Assembly (NCBI RefSeq): GCF_000764665.1
Contig: NZ_JRGM01000147.1
Span: forward strand, 62,001 to 126,000
From: Aeromonas lacus
Lineage (GTDB): Bacteria > Pseudomonadota > Gammaproteobacteria > Enterobacterales > Aeromonadaceae
Direction: 5' to 3'
Length of the DNA stretch: 64,000 nucleotides
Below the pieces are notes generated by a model that worked only from the letters and a program-made list of their open reading frames with translations, made no database searches and was not told where the DNA came from. Every line of letters begins with the position of its first letter. Position 1 is the stretch's first letter. This document shows, in pieces, positions 16,359 through 25,245 of this stretch. The translations under genes were made by a program, and so were the position numbers.

Positions 16359-18105
16359 TGCCACTTACCCATGCTCTCACCACTTCCGCTACCCGAGCGG
16401 TATCTTTGTCAACCAGCAACTGCAGATGCTTGAGTTGTACTTCCAGCTCGGAACCCGGCTCCGGCAATGCCTCCAGATCCAGAGAAGAGAAGTGCGGCTC
16501 CCGCTCGTTGTCGGAACGGATCAGGCCATTGCTCATCGGCGGCGCCGTCAAGGCAACATCATCGTCCCGCCGCATGGAGAGACCCACGGTCGGCTCCTGT
16601 TCATCATCCAACTCGTCAGAGAGCGCCTCTTCATCCGGCGCCTGCTGGGTACGAACCAGATGCTTCACCAACGGGCGGATACCGAAGAAGACCAGCGTCA
16701 GACCAAGCAGACCACCCACCAGATAACGGAGCGAATCCTGCCAGTAAGGGGTCTCCCACCAGCTCGATTCGGGCGGAGCAATCGGCGCTGCGCCGGTGAA
16801 GTCAAACACTTGCAGGCTGATCTGATCTCCACGGCCTTCATCAAAGCCCACCGAACGCTCGACCATCTGCCGAATCTGCGCCAGCTGCTCATCATTCCAG
16901 CCACCTTTCGGGGCGCTCTGATGATTGAGCAGTATGGAGACGTTCATCTTCTCGAGCCGTCCCTGCTGATAGCGGGTGTGTACTATGGTGCGGCTGTTTT
17001 CGTACTGCTTGCTGACCTCCTGCCGCTCGGTGCGGGAGTCATTTTTCTGATTTTCCGTGGTGGTGGCCGCCGCAGTTTGATTCTGGGTCGCAGGATCACT
17101 TTTGGGCGCCGTTTCGGGAGGACGATTGGACAGAGCGCCGGGGATACCCAGTGCCAGCGCATCGATGGTTTTGTCCGATTTGCTCGACTCCTTGGTCACC
17201 ACCCCTTGTGGATCCAGCTGCTGCTGGGTCTCCTCCACCGCATTGAAGTTGACATCTGCGGCGATCTGCACCCGGAAGTTGCCGGTGCCCAGCATGGGAT
17301 AGAGCATGTCACTGGCACGCTGACGAATGTACTGCTCCAGCTTGCGCACATACTCCATCTGCTGCACGCTCTGCTTGCCAAAACCGGCCTTGTCGCCGAG
17401 TTCGGCACTCAGCAGCTGGCCAGCCTGATCGACAATGGTGACCGCCCCCGGTTTCATGCCAGAGATACTGCCTGCCACCAGGTTGGCAATGGCCTCGACC
17501 TGGCCGGGCTCCATGGCCTGACCGGGTTGCAGATCGAGCATGACGGATGCACTCGGTTTCTCCTCGTCACGACCGACAAAGAGGGTGCGTTTGGGAATGG
17601 CGAGATGGACGCGGGCACTGCGCACTGCATCCAGCGAAATGATGGTGCGCGCCAGTTCCCCTTCCAGCGCGTGGCGATAACGGGCCCCCTCCATAAACTC
17701 ACTGGTGCCGAGGCCGGTGACATTGTCCAACCCCTCCAGACCCGCCGGCATGGCCGCTCTCACCCCTCTGGCTGCCAAGGCCATACGAACATGAGCCAGC
17801 TGATTCTCCGGCACCAGGATCTGGCCAGAGCTCTTCTCCAGCCGGAACGGCACCTGCTCCTTCTCCAACATCTCCATGATGTTGGCGGTATCGTAGAGCT
17901 CCTGCTTGCCGTACAGGGGGACGTAGTTTTTGCTGGACGTCCACAGAATGACGACGATTGTGCCGGCAACGATGGCAGCCAGCAGGGCAATGGTCAGGAT
18001 CGACTTATTGTCACGGGAGAGGCTGCGCCAGTTGCGAAGGCCCTCCTGCACGCGTGTTCTGAAGGAATCCGAAGCCCCTTGCGGGGACGTTACCAGTTCA
18101 GTCAT
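16345..18105 (-). CDS. lfiF: FliF, MS-ring protein (lateral system)
   Basis: 586 residues from the ATG at 18105. Two membrane segments flank the periplasmic part: SILTIALLAAIVAGTIVVIL near 40-60 and YLVGGLLGLTLVFFGIRPLV near 465-485. Ring-building motifs include YDTANIMEMLEKEQVPFRLE and the SARVHLAIPKRTLF stretch. It assembles first and houses the export gate. The C-terminal tail binds FliG. Confidence 0.95.
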   Translation of the reverse strand: MTELVTSPQGASDSFRTRVQEGLRNWRSLSRDNKSILTIALLAAIVAGTIVVILWTSSKNYVPLYGKQELYDTANIMEMLEKEQVPFRLEKSSGQILVPENQLAHVRMALAARGVRAAMPAGLEGLDNVTGLGTSEFMEGARYRHALEGELARTIISLDAVRSARVHLAIPKRTLFVGRDEEKPSASVMLDLQPGQAMEPGQVEAIANLVAGSISGMKPGAVTIVDQAGQLLSAELGDKAGFGKQSVQQMEYVRKLEQYIRQRASDMLYPMLGTGNFRVQIAADVNFNAVEETQQQLDPQGVVTKESSKSDKTIDALALGIPGALSNRPPETAPKSDPATQNQTAAATTTENQKNDSRTERQEVSKQYENSRTIVHTRYQQGRLEKMNVSILLNHQSAPKGGWNDEQLAQIRQMVERSVGFDEGRGDQISLQVFDFTGAAPIAPPESSWWETPYWQDSLRYLVGGLLGLTLVFFGIRPLVKHLVRTQQAPDEEALSDELDDEQEPTVGLSMRRDDDVALTAPPMSNGLIRSDNEREPHFSSLDLEALPEPGSELEVQLKHLQLLVDKDTARVAEVVRAWVSGNEQR

Positions 18106-18113
18106 CACTTACC

Positions 18114-18440
18114 TCAGAGCGGCATGCGCATAATGTCGTCAAAACCGGTCATCAGCTTGTTGCGCACCTGCATCAGGGCTGAAAAGCTGAGACCCGCTTT
18201 CTGACTGGCCACCATGGCCCCGACCAGATCATCGCTCTGGCCGGCATCAACAGCCGTCATCATGGCTGAAGCCATGTTCTGCTGTTCGTTGACTCTGCCG
18301 ACAACGTCGCGCATGGCGTCGCTGAATGACACATTCGAGAGATCGTTGGATTCGATGGAAGGAGCCTGAGTGGCAACTCGTTGCATCTCCTGCATCTGCT
18401 GCAGAAGCGTTGCCTGTGATGACATCATTTCAATCTTCAC
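18114..18440 (-). CDS. lfiE: FliE, MS-ring to rod adaptor (lateral system)
   Basis: 108 residues from a GTG with AAGGGA upstream. The C-terminal half (MVASQKAGLSFSALMQVRNK then LMTGFDDIMRMPL) is the conserved FliE signature. It links the MS ring with the proximal rod. It lies 11 bp after lafK and so is probably co-transcribed with it. Confidence 0.92.
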   Translation of the reverse strand: MKIEMMSSQATLLQQMQEMQRVATQAPSIESNDLSNVSFSDAMRDVVGRVNEQQNMASAMMTAVDAGQSDDLVGAMVASQKAGLSFSALMQVRNKLMTGFDDIMRMPL

Positions 18441-18451
18441 GCCGTTATCCC

Positions 18452-19828
18452 TTAGTTTTGAAGCTGCTGCTCGATATCAATGCCCTGCTCACGCATCGCC
18501 GCCAGCTTGTATCTCAGAGCCCGGGTGGTCATCCCGAGCGCTTCTGCCGTGCGGGTACGATGGCCACGGAAGCGGCGCAAGGTCTCTAGTACAAATTGAA
18601 ATTCTGCGTGCCGACGCGTCTCGCTCAACCCTTCCGGGGCGGAAAGAACTTCCGCCAATCCATGTTCGGGTTCCGCGACATAGCTGGGCAGCATCAAATC
18701 GACCGCTTGAATATGCAATCCGCGAGCCATGATTAATGAACGTTGAATGACGTTATCCAGCTCCCTGACGTTGCCCGGCCACTGATAAGCCAGCAGTTGC
18801 TTGCGGGCACTCTCGCTCAGGCGATATCCCTGCTGAGGCGCATAGCGTTCGATGAAATATTCAGCCAACGGCAATATGTCATCAGGACGCTCGCGCAGTG
18901 CCGGCCAGTTCATCGGCAACACATCGAGGCGATAGAAGAGATCTTCCCTGAACTGGCCGGCAGCCACCAGATTACGCAGATCCTTGTTGCTGGCGGCGAT
19001 GATCCGCACATCCAGCGCGATGGTCTGATGGCTACCGAGGCGCTCCACCTCACGCTCCTGCAAAACTCGCAACAACTTCGCCTGCAGTGACAGGGGCAAC
19101 TCGGAGATTTCGTCGAGCATCAGGGTTCCGCCCTGCGCCTGCTCGAACTTGCCGGGCTGCGAACCCGTCGCACCGGTGAAGGCCCCCTTGTTGTGGCCAA
19201 ACAGAATGGATTCGAGCATGGACTCGGGAATGGCGGCGCAGTTGATGGCGACAAACGGCTTGTGAGCACGGCTGGACATCTCGTGGATGTAACGCGCCAA
19301 ACGCTCCTTGCCCGTTCCCGACTCACCACCGATAAGAATGGTGGCTGCCGTTTTGGCTGCCCGGCGAGCAAGCTGCAACACTTGCAGGCTCATGGTCGAG
19401 ACGGCGATCAGGTCTGGAATGGCCTGCCGCAGACGCAGTGCCCCCTTCACCACATCCAGCATCTGCTGCCCCCCGAAGGGCTTGATGATGTAGTCAATGG
19501 CACCGGCTCGCATCGCTTCTGCCGCAAGATAGGCCTGACGCTCATTAACCAGGATCACGCAATCAATGCCGCTAAAATCATGCACCAATTGAGGACCTGC
19601 TTCGGTCATGAGATCCATATCGAGCAGGATTAAATCAACGGAACGACTGCCGAGAATTAATCTCGACTTGCGAATAGAGTCACAGCGGGAAACAGCATAT
19701 CCCTGTGCAGCCAATATTCCTTCAATATCGTTCCCATCGACCATAGATGAGCTGATTAACAATAAATGGGGATCTTTCCCAAGACTGGCTGGTCTTGAGC
19801 TTTTTTTGATAGATACATCCGAAAGCAT
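18452..19828 (-). CDS. lafK: LafK, sigma-54-dependent activator of lateral flagellar genes
   Basis: 458 residues from the ATG at 19828; a TTG further upstream extends the frame but is unlikely. Domains: a receiver-like domain (about 20-130) with Asp70 (LLDMD) and Lys116 (IKPFG) but without the usual N-terminal acidic pair (LLLISSSMVDG); an AAA+ domain with Walker A GESGTGKE at 168-175, the sigma-54 contact loop GAFTGA at 215-220 and GGTLMLDE near 233-240; and a C-terminal Fis-type helix-turn-helix ending TRTAEALGMTTRALRYKLAA. It activates RNA polymerase-sigma-54 at lateral class II promoters. It heads a run with lfiEFGHIJ and is preceded by a cyclic-di-GMP riboswitch. Confidence 0.94.
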   Translation of the reverse strand: MLSDVSIKKSSRPASLGKDPHLLLISSSMVDGNDIEGILAAQGYAVSRCDSIRKSRLILGSRSVDLILLDMDLMTEAGPQLVHDFSGIDCVILVNERQAYLAAEAMRAGAIDYIIKPFGGQQMLDVVKGALRLRQAIPDLIAVSTMSLQVLQLARRAAKTAATILIGGESGTGKERLARYIHEMSSRAHKPFVAINCAAIPESMLESILFGHNKGAFTGATGSQPGKFEQAQGGTLMLDEISELPLSLQAKLLRVLQEREVERLGSHQTIALDVRIIAASNKDLRNLVAAGQFREDLFYRLDVLPMNWPALRERPDDILPLAEYFIERYAPQQGYRLSESARKQLLAYQWPGNVRELDNVIQRSLIMARGLHIQAVDLMLPSYVAEPEHGLAEVLSAPEGLSETRRHAEFQFVLETLRRFRGHRTRTAEALGMTTRALRYKLAAMREQGIDIEQQLQN

Positions 19829-19954
19829 ATGAACCCGAACCCGTGATTGTGGATAAAACAATCAACAGAACTGAAATGCCGAAATAAAAGACGCACAGGT
19901 ACGCAGGCACTTCTAACGAGCACCTGCATCAAACCAGTGTTATATCAAGGCGGT
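19829..19954 (-). promoter_or_regulatory. Probable expression platform between the riboswitch and lafK
   Basis: The 126 bases between the aptamer and the lafK start hold a hairpin at 19903-19927 (GCAGGTGCT pairing with AGTGCCTGC, two wobbles). An alternative pairing of CAGGT with the nearby ACCTG overlaps it. A U-rich run (TCTTTTATTT) follows. The overlapping stems suggest mutually exclusive structures, but I cannot say whether control is by termination or by translation. No strong Shine-Dalgarno site precedes the lafK ATG. Confidence 0.4.
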
Positions 19955-20055
19955 AACAATGGCCTTGGCAACCCCGCTATCATGAGCATTCCTGCTTTTA
20001 GACCGGAGGCTTTGCGTCCTGACTTTTCAGTTCAGTTTGCCTTTTTCATGCGACT
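19955..20055 (-). promoter_or_regulatory. Cyclic-di-GMP-I (GEMM) riboswitch aptamer upstream of lafK
   Basis: Read on the minus strand, the region contains in order AAGGCAAAC, a stem capped by a GAAA tetraloop (CTGAACTGAAAAGTCAG), GGACGCAAAGCCTCCGG-TCTAA, a short variable hairpin (GCAGGAATGC) and ATAGCGGGGTTGCC. These are the conserved blocks of the Vibrio Vc2 GEMM-I aptamer in the same order and spacing, including the GAAA tetraloop and its receptor. GGCAA (20037-20041) and TTGCC near 19967-19973 can close P1. A sigma-70 promoter is placed about 110 bases upstream. This identification rests on sequence recognition, not a covariance search. Confidence 0.9.
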
Positions 20056-20166
20056 GCCCGTATTTGGACAAGACAGCACCAAATTAGTGGTGACTGCTGA
20101 GTGACACATGCGAATTTTTATATTTTTTATTTATCTTTGACGACCAAATGTGTCAAAAACAGTCAC

Positions 20167-20194
20167 ATCATAACGGCTTACAATTACAATTCAA
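20167..20194 (-). promoter_or_regulatory. Sigma-70 promoter of the lafK leader
   Basis: Minus strand -35 TTGAAT (20189-20194) and -10 TATGAT (20167-20172) with a 16-base spacer. The start would fall near 20160, placing the riboswitch about 105 nt into the transcript. The region to the left is strongly AT-rich and contains TGTGACTG/GACACA half-sites that could bind a regulator. Confidence 0.55.
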
Positions 20195-20248
20195 GTAGAT
20201 AGGCGGAATATATTCTTCCCATTTTCCTATTAACATGGCAGCCCTGTT

Positions 20249-22324
20249 TCAGCCTAGCGTACCAATAACCTCCACTCTCAACTCTTCCGGTATTTCATTA
20301 TATGAGAGCACTTTGAGACCTTTTGCAAAAGATCGGGCATAACGCGCTATCAAGGGTCTAAGTTGTGGCATCACGACCAGTACCGGGGCATATCCTTGCT
20401 GCTGCAGCTGCTCTTTAACCAGCGGCATATTTTGCTGCAGCTGTGCCAGCAGTTGCGGATCAACCGGAAAACTGTCCAGCTGGATTTTCCCCTGCTGCTG
20501 CGACTGGTTCATAGCCGCCAGCAGGGTCTGCTCAAGACGGTCATCGAGCGTGAAGGTGGCAAGCACATCACGGCTACCGATCGCCTGTCTCACAATCTGG
20601 CGCTTCAAGGCACAACGAACATCGGAAGCAAGCAGCACGGGATCCTTGGTCAGCTCGCTGGCATCGAGCAGGGTCGTCGCCACCGTGCGTATATCCGTCA
20701 GGCTGACCTGTTCCTTTAGCAATTGCCGAAAAACTCGCAACTGCTGCATCTGGGTCAGGGCCAGATTGAGCTCTTCCGCCAGACGGGGCGACTGGGCCGC
20801 AAGATGTTGCCCCAGCTTGCCCACCTCGTCATGGCCAAAGAGGGCATCGAGTTGCTCACGCAGCAGCTTGCTGGCATGGGTCGCAATCACCGTTGCCGAA
20901 TCCACCACCGAATAGCCAAGATTCAATGCCTTGGCCTTGTTTTCCGGTGAAATCCAGACTGCGCTCATGCCATATGCAGGATCCTGGGTCAGCTCGCCAT
21001 CCAGCGAGCCATAGGTCTCGCCGCTGCTGATGGCCATCAGACGCTGACAATCGACATTGCCGGACGCCAGTGCCACACCGGAGAGCTTGATCCGGTACTG
21101 ATCGGGCTGCAGCTGCAAATTGTCGCGAACCCGGATCTCGGGCAGCAGAAAACCGTACTGCTCCGATAGGGTTTTGCGAATACCGCGCACCCGGGCCAGC
21201 AGCTCGGCACCTTTGTCAGCTTCCGCCAGCGGGACCAACCGATAGCCCAGTTCGATGGCAACGGTATCGACCGGCGGCAGATCCTGCCACTCCAGCCCTT
21301 GTGGTTCCGGCTGGGCAATCTGGCGAGCCAGCTCCTGCGCGGCATCCAGATCCGGGGTATTGACCGCCCGTTTGCTCACGCTCCAGCCTGTCCAGGCCAG
21401 CACAGCGGCAAAGCTGAGGAAGGCCAGCATCGGCATGCCCGGCACCAGCCCCAGTACCAGCATGATGGCGGCGGCAGTGTAGATGACACGGGGAGAAGCC
21501 AGGATCTGGTCACCCACCTGATCCGCCATCTCACCTTCATCGCTGACCCGGGTCACAATGATGGCGGCAGCAGTAGACATCAGCAGCGAGGGGATCTGGG
21601 CAACCAAACCATCACCAATGGTCAGCAGGGCATAGCGCTGGAAGGCTTCGGCAACCGGCAAGGCGTGCTGGAAAATACCGATGGCAAGGCCGCCAACCAG
21701 GTTGATGATGAGTACCAGCATGCCGGCAATCGCATCACCGCGGACAAACTTGGAGGCACCATCCATCGCCCCGTAGAAATCGGCTTCACGGGCGATCTCG
21801 TCCCGTCTCGCCCGCGCCTGATGCTGATCCATGGTGCCGGCATTGAGGTCGGCATCGATGGCCATCTGCTTGCCCGGCATCGCATCCAGGGTAAAGCGGG
21901 CAGACACCTCGGAGATCCGCTCCCCACCCTTGGTGATAACCACAAAGTTGATGATCATCAGGATCACGAAGACCACCAGACCCACGACATAGTTGCCGCC
22001 GATCACCACCTCGCCAAACGCCTGAATCACCTTGCCCGCCGCTTCATGACCCTCATGACCATGCAGCAGCACCACGCGGGTCGAGGCCACGTTGAGCGAC
22101 AGCCGCATCAGGGTTGCCACCAGCAACACCGTAGGGAAGACGGAGAAGTCGAGAGGGCGACGCGCCGATACGGAGACCAGCAGCACCAGTACCGCCAACA
22201 CAATGTTGAAGGTAAAGAGGGCATCCAGCAGCCAGCCCGGCAGAGGCAATATCATCATGGCCAGAATGGCCAGCAGCATCATCGGGATCGCGGTATAGGA
22301 TTGGGTCAATACACGCCAGTTCAC
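20249..22324 (-). CDS. lfhA: FlhA, export gate protein (lateral system)
   Basis: 691 residues from a GTG preceded by GAGAGG. The N-terminal half has about eight membrane segments, and the cytoplasmic loop carries the FHIPEP-family motif (RDEIAREADFYGAMDGASKF). The C-terminal half is the soluble domain that docks chaperone-substrate complexes. It is the last gene of the lfiMNPQR-lfhBA run. I see no terminator after it, so some transcripts may continue into the lafK leader. Confidence 0.95.
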   Translation of the reverse strand: MNWRVLTQSYTAIPMMLLAILAMMILPLPGWLLDALFTFNIVLAVLVLLVSVSARRPLDFSVFPTVLLVATLMRLSLNVASTRVVLLHGHEGHEAAGKVIQAFGEVVIGGNYVVGLVVFVILMIINFVVITKGGERISEVSARFTLDAMPGKQMAIDADLNAGTMDQHQARARRDEIAREADFYGAMDGASKFVRGDAIAGMLVLIINLVGGLAIGIFQHALPVAEAFQRYALLTIGDGLVAQIPSLLMSTAAAIIVTRVSDEGEMADQVGDQILASPRVIYTAAAIMLVLGLVPGMPMLAFLSFAAVLAWTGWSVSKRAVNTPDLDAAQELARQIAQPEPQGLEWQDLPPVDTVAIELGYRLVPLAEADKGAELLARVRGIRKTLSEQYGFLLPEIRVRDNLQLQPDQYRIKLSGVALASGNVDCQRLMAISSGETYGSLDGELTQDPAYGMSAVWISPENKAKALNLGYSVVDSATVIATHASKLLREQLDALFGHDEVGKLGQHLAAQSPRLAEELNLALTQMQQLRVFRQLLKEQVSLTDIRTVATTLLDASELTKDPVLLASDVRCALKRQIVRQAIGSRDVLATFTLDDRLEQTLLAAMNQSQQQGKIQLDSFPVDPQLLAQLQQNMPLVKEQLQQQGYAPVLVVMPQLRPLIARYARSFAKGLKVLSYNEIPEELRVEVIGTLG

Positions 22325-22327
22325 AAC

Positions 22328-23464
22328 TTACCTCTCAGGTTGACGTAATTCGGGCGGCACATGCAAAGGAGCAAGCGGGTTTGGCTTTCGCCCCTTGCCG
22401 GCCTGATACGCCCTCAACTGCAATACATGATTCAAGACATAAGCCACCGCGGTATAGAGACCCGCCGGCACTTCCTGATCTATCCGGGTGGAGTAGTAGA
22501 TGGCACGGGTCAGCTCCGGCAGACTCATCACCATCTTGTCGTGCTGTTTGGCCACCTGACGGATCCGCTCAGCCATGCCATCAACCCCCTTGGCAATCAC
22601 GAACGGGGCATTGGCACGCTGGGGATCATATTTGATGGCCACTGCGTAATGGGTCGGGTTGACGATGATCACATCCGCCTGCGGTACACGCTGCTCGATA
22701 CGGGCTCGAGCCAGCATGGTCTGCACCTGACGGATCCGCGCCTTGATTTCCGGACGACCCTCGCTGTTCTTGTGCTCATCCTTGACCTCCTGCTTGGTCA
22801 TCCGCAACTGCTTGTTCAGCGACCAGCGCTGATAGGGCACATCCAGCACGGCGATCAACATCTGCACGCCACCAAGCAAGATAAATGCCTGGGAGAGGAT
22901 CCGCAGCGCCTGCTCCATGGCGGCCTGGGGTGGCATACGGTTCATCATCAGCAACGTGGGCCACTGATGCTGGAGCAGCAGCGCCAGCGTAGAGCCAATC
23001 AGCAGAATTTTCAGTACCGACTTCAGCAGCTCCATCAGGCTGTGGCTCGAGAACATCCGCTTGAGGCCCTTGAGCGGATTCAGCTTCTCGGCACTGGGGA
23101 AGAGCTTCTTCCAGGTCAGTACCATGCCCCCCGGCAACGAGCTGAGCAGAACCAGCATCAGAGCCAGAAAAGCAAACAGCGGCAACAGCACCCACAACAT
23201 GTTGAGCAAGGCTTCCGCCGTCCAGTGCACCATCATTTGCGGATCCCTGGCTCCTTGCCAGTCGAACCGTTGTGGCCGTTTCATCAGCTCGGCGAAGAAG
23301 CGGCCAAAGCTGGGCACCATCCACTGCATGGCAAAGCCGCCGAGCAGCAATAGTCCCGCCGAACTGAGCTCCTTGGAGCGCGCGATCTGACCCTCTTCCC
23401 GTGCCTTGCGCAGTTTCTGGGAAGAGGCCTCTTCGGTTTTATCCTGGGCGCTGTTCTGGCTCAT
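22328..23464 (-). CDS. lfhB: FlhB, export substrate-specificity switch (lateral system)
   Basis: 378 residues. Four membrane segments lie in the first 210 residues, followed by a cytoplasmic domain with the self-cleavage motif NPTH at 269-272. Cleavage there switches export from hook to filament substrates. The C-terminus includes VAYVLNHVLQLRAYQAGKGR. It overlaps lfiR by 4 bp (ATGA) and is followed closely by lfhA. Confidence 0.95.
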   Translation of the reverse strand: MSQNSAQDKTEEASSQKLRKAREEGQIARSKELSSAGLLLLGGFAMQWMVPSFGRFFAELMKRPQRFDWQGARDPQMMVHWTAEALLNMLWVLLPLFAFLALMLVLLSSLPGGMVLTWKKLFPSAEKLNPLKGLKRMFSSHSLMELLKSVLKILLIGSTLALLLQHQWPTLLMMNRMPPQAAMEQALRILSQAFILLGGVQMLIAVLDVPYQRWSLNKQLRMTKQEVKDEHKNSEGRPEIKARIRQVQTMLARARIEQRVPQADVIIVNPTHYAVAIKYDPQRANAPFVIAKGVDGMAERIRQVAKQHDKMVMSLPELTRAIYYSTRIDQEVPAGLYTAVAYVLNHVLQLRAYQAGKGRKPNPLAPLHVPPELRQPER

Positions 23465-24243
23465 GAGGGGGTCAGGGCTCGCAGTTGTTCCAGCACGTGA
23501 GTCACCAGCTCAAGGTAACGGGAAGGGACACCGCTGATTGAGATAGCCATGGTAAGCAGCCCGAGCAGCAGCGTCATGGGGAAACCAAGCGAGAAGATGT
23601 TCAGCGAAGGGGCCGAGCGATTCATGACGCCAAAGGTCAGGTTGACCATCAACATGGCAACCACGGCAGGCAGAGTCAGGATCAGTGCAGCGCCGATACA
23701 CCAGCCGAACAGACCGACCACCCCTTTCATGTCGAGCAGGTCGAGGGAAGAGCCGGGTGGCCAGCTGCGCAAGCTCTGCACCAGCACATCGAGCGTCACC
23801 AGATGGCCATTCAGACCAAGAAACAGCAGTGAACAGAAGACCAGCATCAACTGGCTGACGATGGGCGCGGTGTCACCATTGCTGGGGTCATTCATCACCG
23901 CCATCGCCAAACCCATCTGCATGGAGAGGATCTGGCCGGCCATGGTCATGATCATGAACAGCATCTGGACGCAAAGCCCGAACAGCAGTCCGAACAGCAG
24001 CTGCTCTACAGCCAATACCAGAGCACCGGTGCTGAAAGGGTCAACGACAGGCATCCCCTCAAGCATGGGGGCAATCAGCAGGCTGACGATCAGCGCCAAC
24101 AGCAGACGAACTTGCGGCGGCACCCGACCGTCACCGAATACCGGCATGACCCAGAAGGCGGTGCCAATCCGCAAGAATGGCCACCACCACTGCCCCAGCC
24201 AGGCCGTCAGATCGGCAGCGCTGAGGGACAAGAGGGAGTTCAT
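23461..24243 (-). CDS. lfiR: FliR, export gate membrane protein (lateral system)
   Basis: 260 residues, about six membrane segments, including WWPFLRIGTAFWVMPVFGDG at the N-terminus and the conserved GQILSMQMGLAMAVMNDPSN block. With FliP and FliQ it forms the core of the export gate inside the MS ring. Both ends overlap neighbouring genes by 4 bp. Confidence 0.94.
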   Translation of the reverse strand: MNSLLSLSAADLTAWLGQWWWPFLRIGTAFWVMPVFGDGRVPPQVRLLLALIVSLLIAPMLEGMPVVDPFSTGALVLAVEQLLFGLLFGLCVQMLFMIMTMAGQILSMQMGLAMAVMNDPSNGDTAPIVSQLMLVFCSLLFLGLNGHLVTLDVLVQSLRSWPPGSSLDLLDMKGVVGLFGWCIGAALILTLPAVVAMLMVNLTFGVMNRSAPSLNIFSLGFPMTLLLGLLTMAISISGVPSRYLELVTHVLEQLRALTPS

Positions 24244-24509
24244 CCGATGAGTCCGGGTATCTTCAAAAACAGGTCGTGGAACAGGGTTGTGATCTGCGAT
24301 AGCAGCCAGTTTCCGGTGAAGATAAGTGTCATCAGGGTCACCAGAAAACGGGGTAAAAAGCTGAGGGTCTGCTCCTGGATCTGGGTCGCAGCCTGAAACA
24401 CACTGACGACCAAACCCACAATCAGCCCCGGCACGACCAGCACGGAGACCATCACCACGACAAGATTGACGGCACCGCCAACCAGCGCCACGCTCTGCTC
24501 CGGCGTCAT
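24240..24509 (-). CDS. lfiQ: FliQ, export gate membrane protein (lateral system)
   Basis: 89 residues from the ATG at 24509 (MTPEQSVALVGGAVNLVVVM), the standard family start and length. Two membrane hairpin segments; VSVFQAATQIQEQTLSFLPR is the conserved loop. It packs around FliP/FliR in the gate. One base separates it from lfiP and it overlaps lfiR. Confidence 0.94.
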   Translation of the reverse strand: MTPEQSVALVGGAVNLVVVMVSVLVVPGLIVGLVVSVFQAATQIQEQTLSFLPRFLVTLMTLIFTGNWLLSQITTLFHDLFLKIPGLIG

Positions 24510-24510
24510 G

Positions 24511-25245
24511 TCAGCCTCCTCCGCCAAAACTGGCTGCAAGGGTACCGACCGTCATCGACCAGCCATCAACCAGCACAAATACCATCAGCTTGAATGGCAA
24601 GGAGATGATCAGCGGCGAGAGCATCATCATCCCCATCGCCATCAGCACGCTGGCCACCACCAGATCGATCACCAGAAACGGAATAAACAGCATAAAGCCG
24701 ATCTGAAATGCGGTATTCAACTCACTCAATACAAACGCGGGCAACAACACGCCGAAAGGAACATCCTTCTTGGCCACCGTTGTTGGTTCACCGGAGATGC
24801 GCAGCATCTGTTCCAGATCCGGCTCGCGGGTCTGCGCCAGCATAAAGGTGCGCAGCGGTTTCTCTGCGCGAGCAACCCCTTCCGACAGGGTGATCTCATC
24901 CCTGTCAAACGGGACAAAGGCATTCTGGTATATGTCGGTCCAGACCGGACGCATGATAACCAGAGTCAGGATCAGGCTGATTCCGATCAGCACCCGGTTG
25001 GGGGGACTCTGCTGCAAACCGAGCGCCTGTCGCAAGATGGCCAGCACTATGATGATCCGGGTAAAACTGGTCATCATCAGCAGCAGGGTCGGCAATAACC
25101 CCAGCACGGTCATGAAGAAGAGGATCTGCAACTTGATGTTGTAATCCTCGCCACCTGCTGCCCCCGGAGCTACCGAGAACAGAGTCATATCAGCCCCCCA
25201 GCCAGGCAGGGAGAAGAGCAGCAGGGTCAGCAGCAGGTAACGCAT
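24511..25245 (-). CDS. lfiP: FliP, export gate membrane protein (lateral system)
   Basis: 244 residues with an N-terminal signal peptide (MRYLLLTLLLFSLPGWGA) and four membrane segments. The motifs MMTSFTRIIIVLAILRQALG and FVLSELNTAFQIGFMLFIPF are diagnostic. Five copies form the gate core. Start and end abut or overlap lfiN and lfiQ. Confidence 0.95.
   Translation of the reverse strand: MRYLLLTLLLFSLPGWGADMTLFSVAPGAAGGEDYNIKLQILFFMTVLGLLPTLLLMMTSFTRIIIVLAILRQALGLQQSPPNRVLIGISLILTLVIMRPVWTDIYQNAFVPFDRDEITLSEGVARAEKPLRTFMLAQTREPDLEQMLRISGEPTTVAKKDVPFGVLLPAFVLSELNTAFQIGFMLFIPFLVIDLVVASVLMAMGMMMLSPLIISLPFKLMVFVLVDGWSMTVGTLAASFGGGG

Noticed and set aside
16144-18204. A 686-codon plus-strand frame over lfiF
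   Set aside because: Antisense shadow of lfiF; composition is His/Arg/Leu-rich in the way expected of reverse-frame translation.
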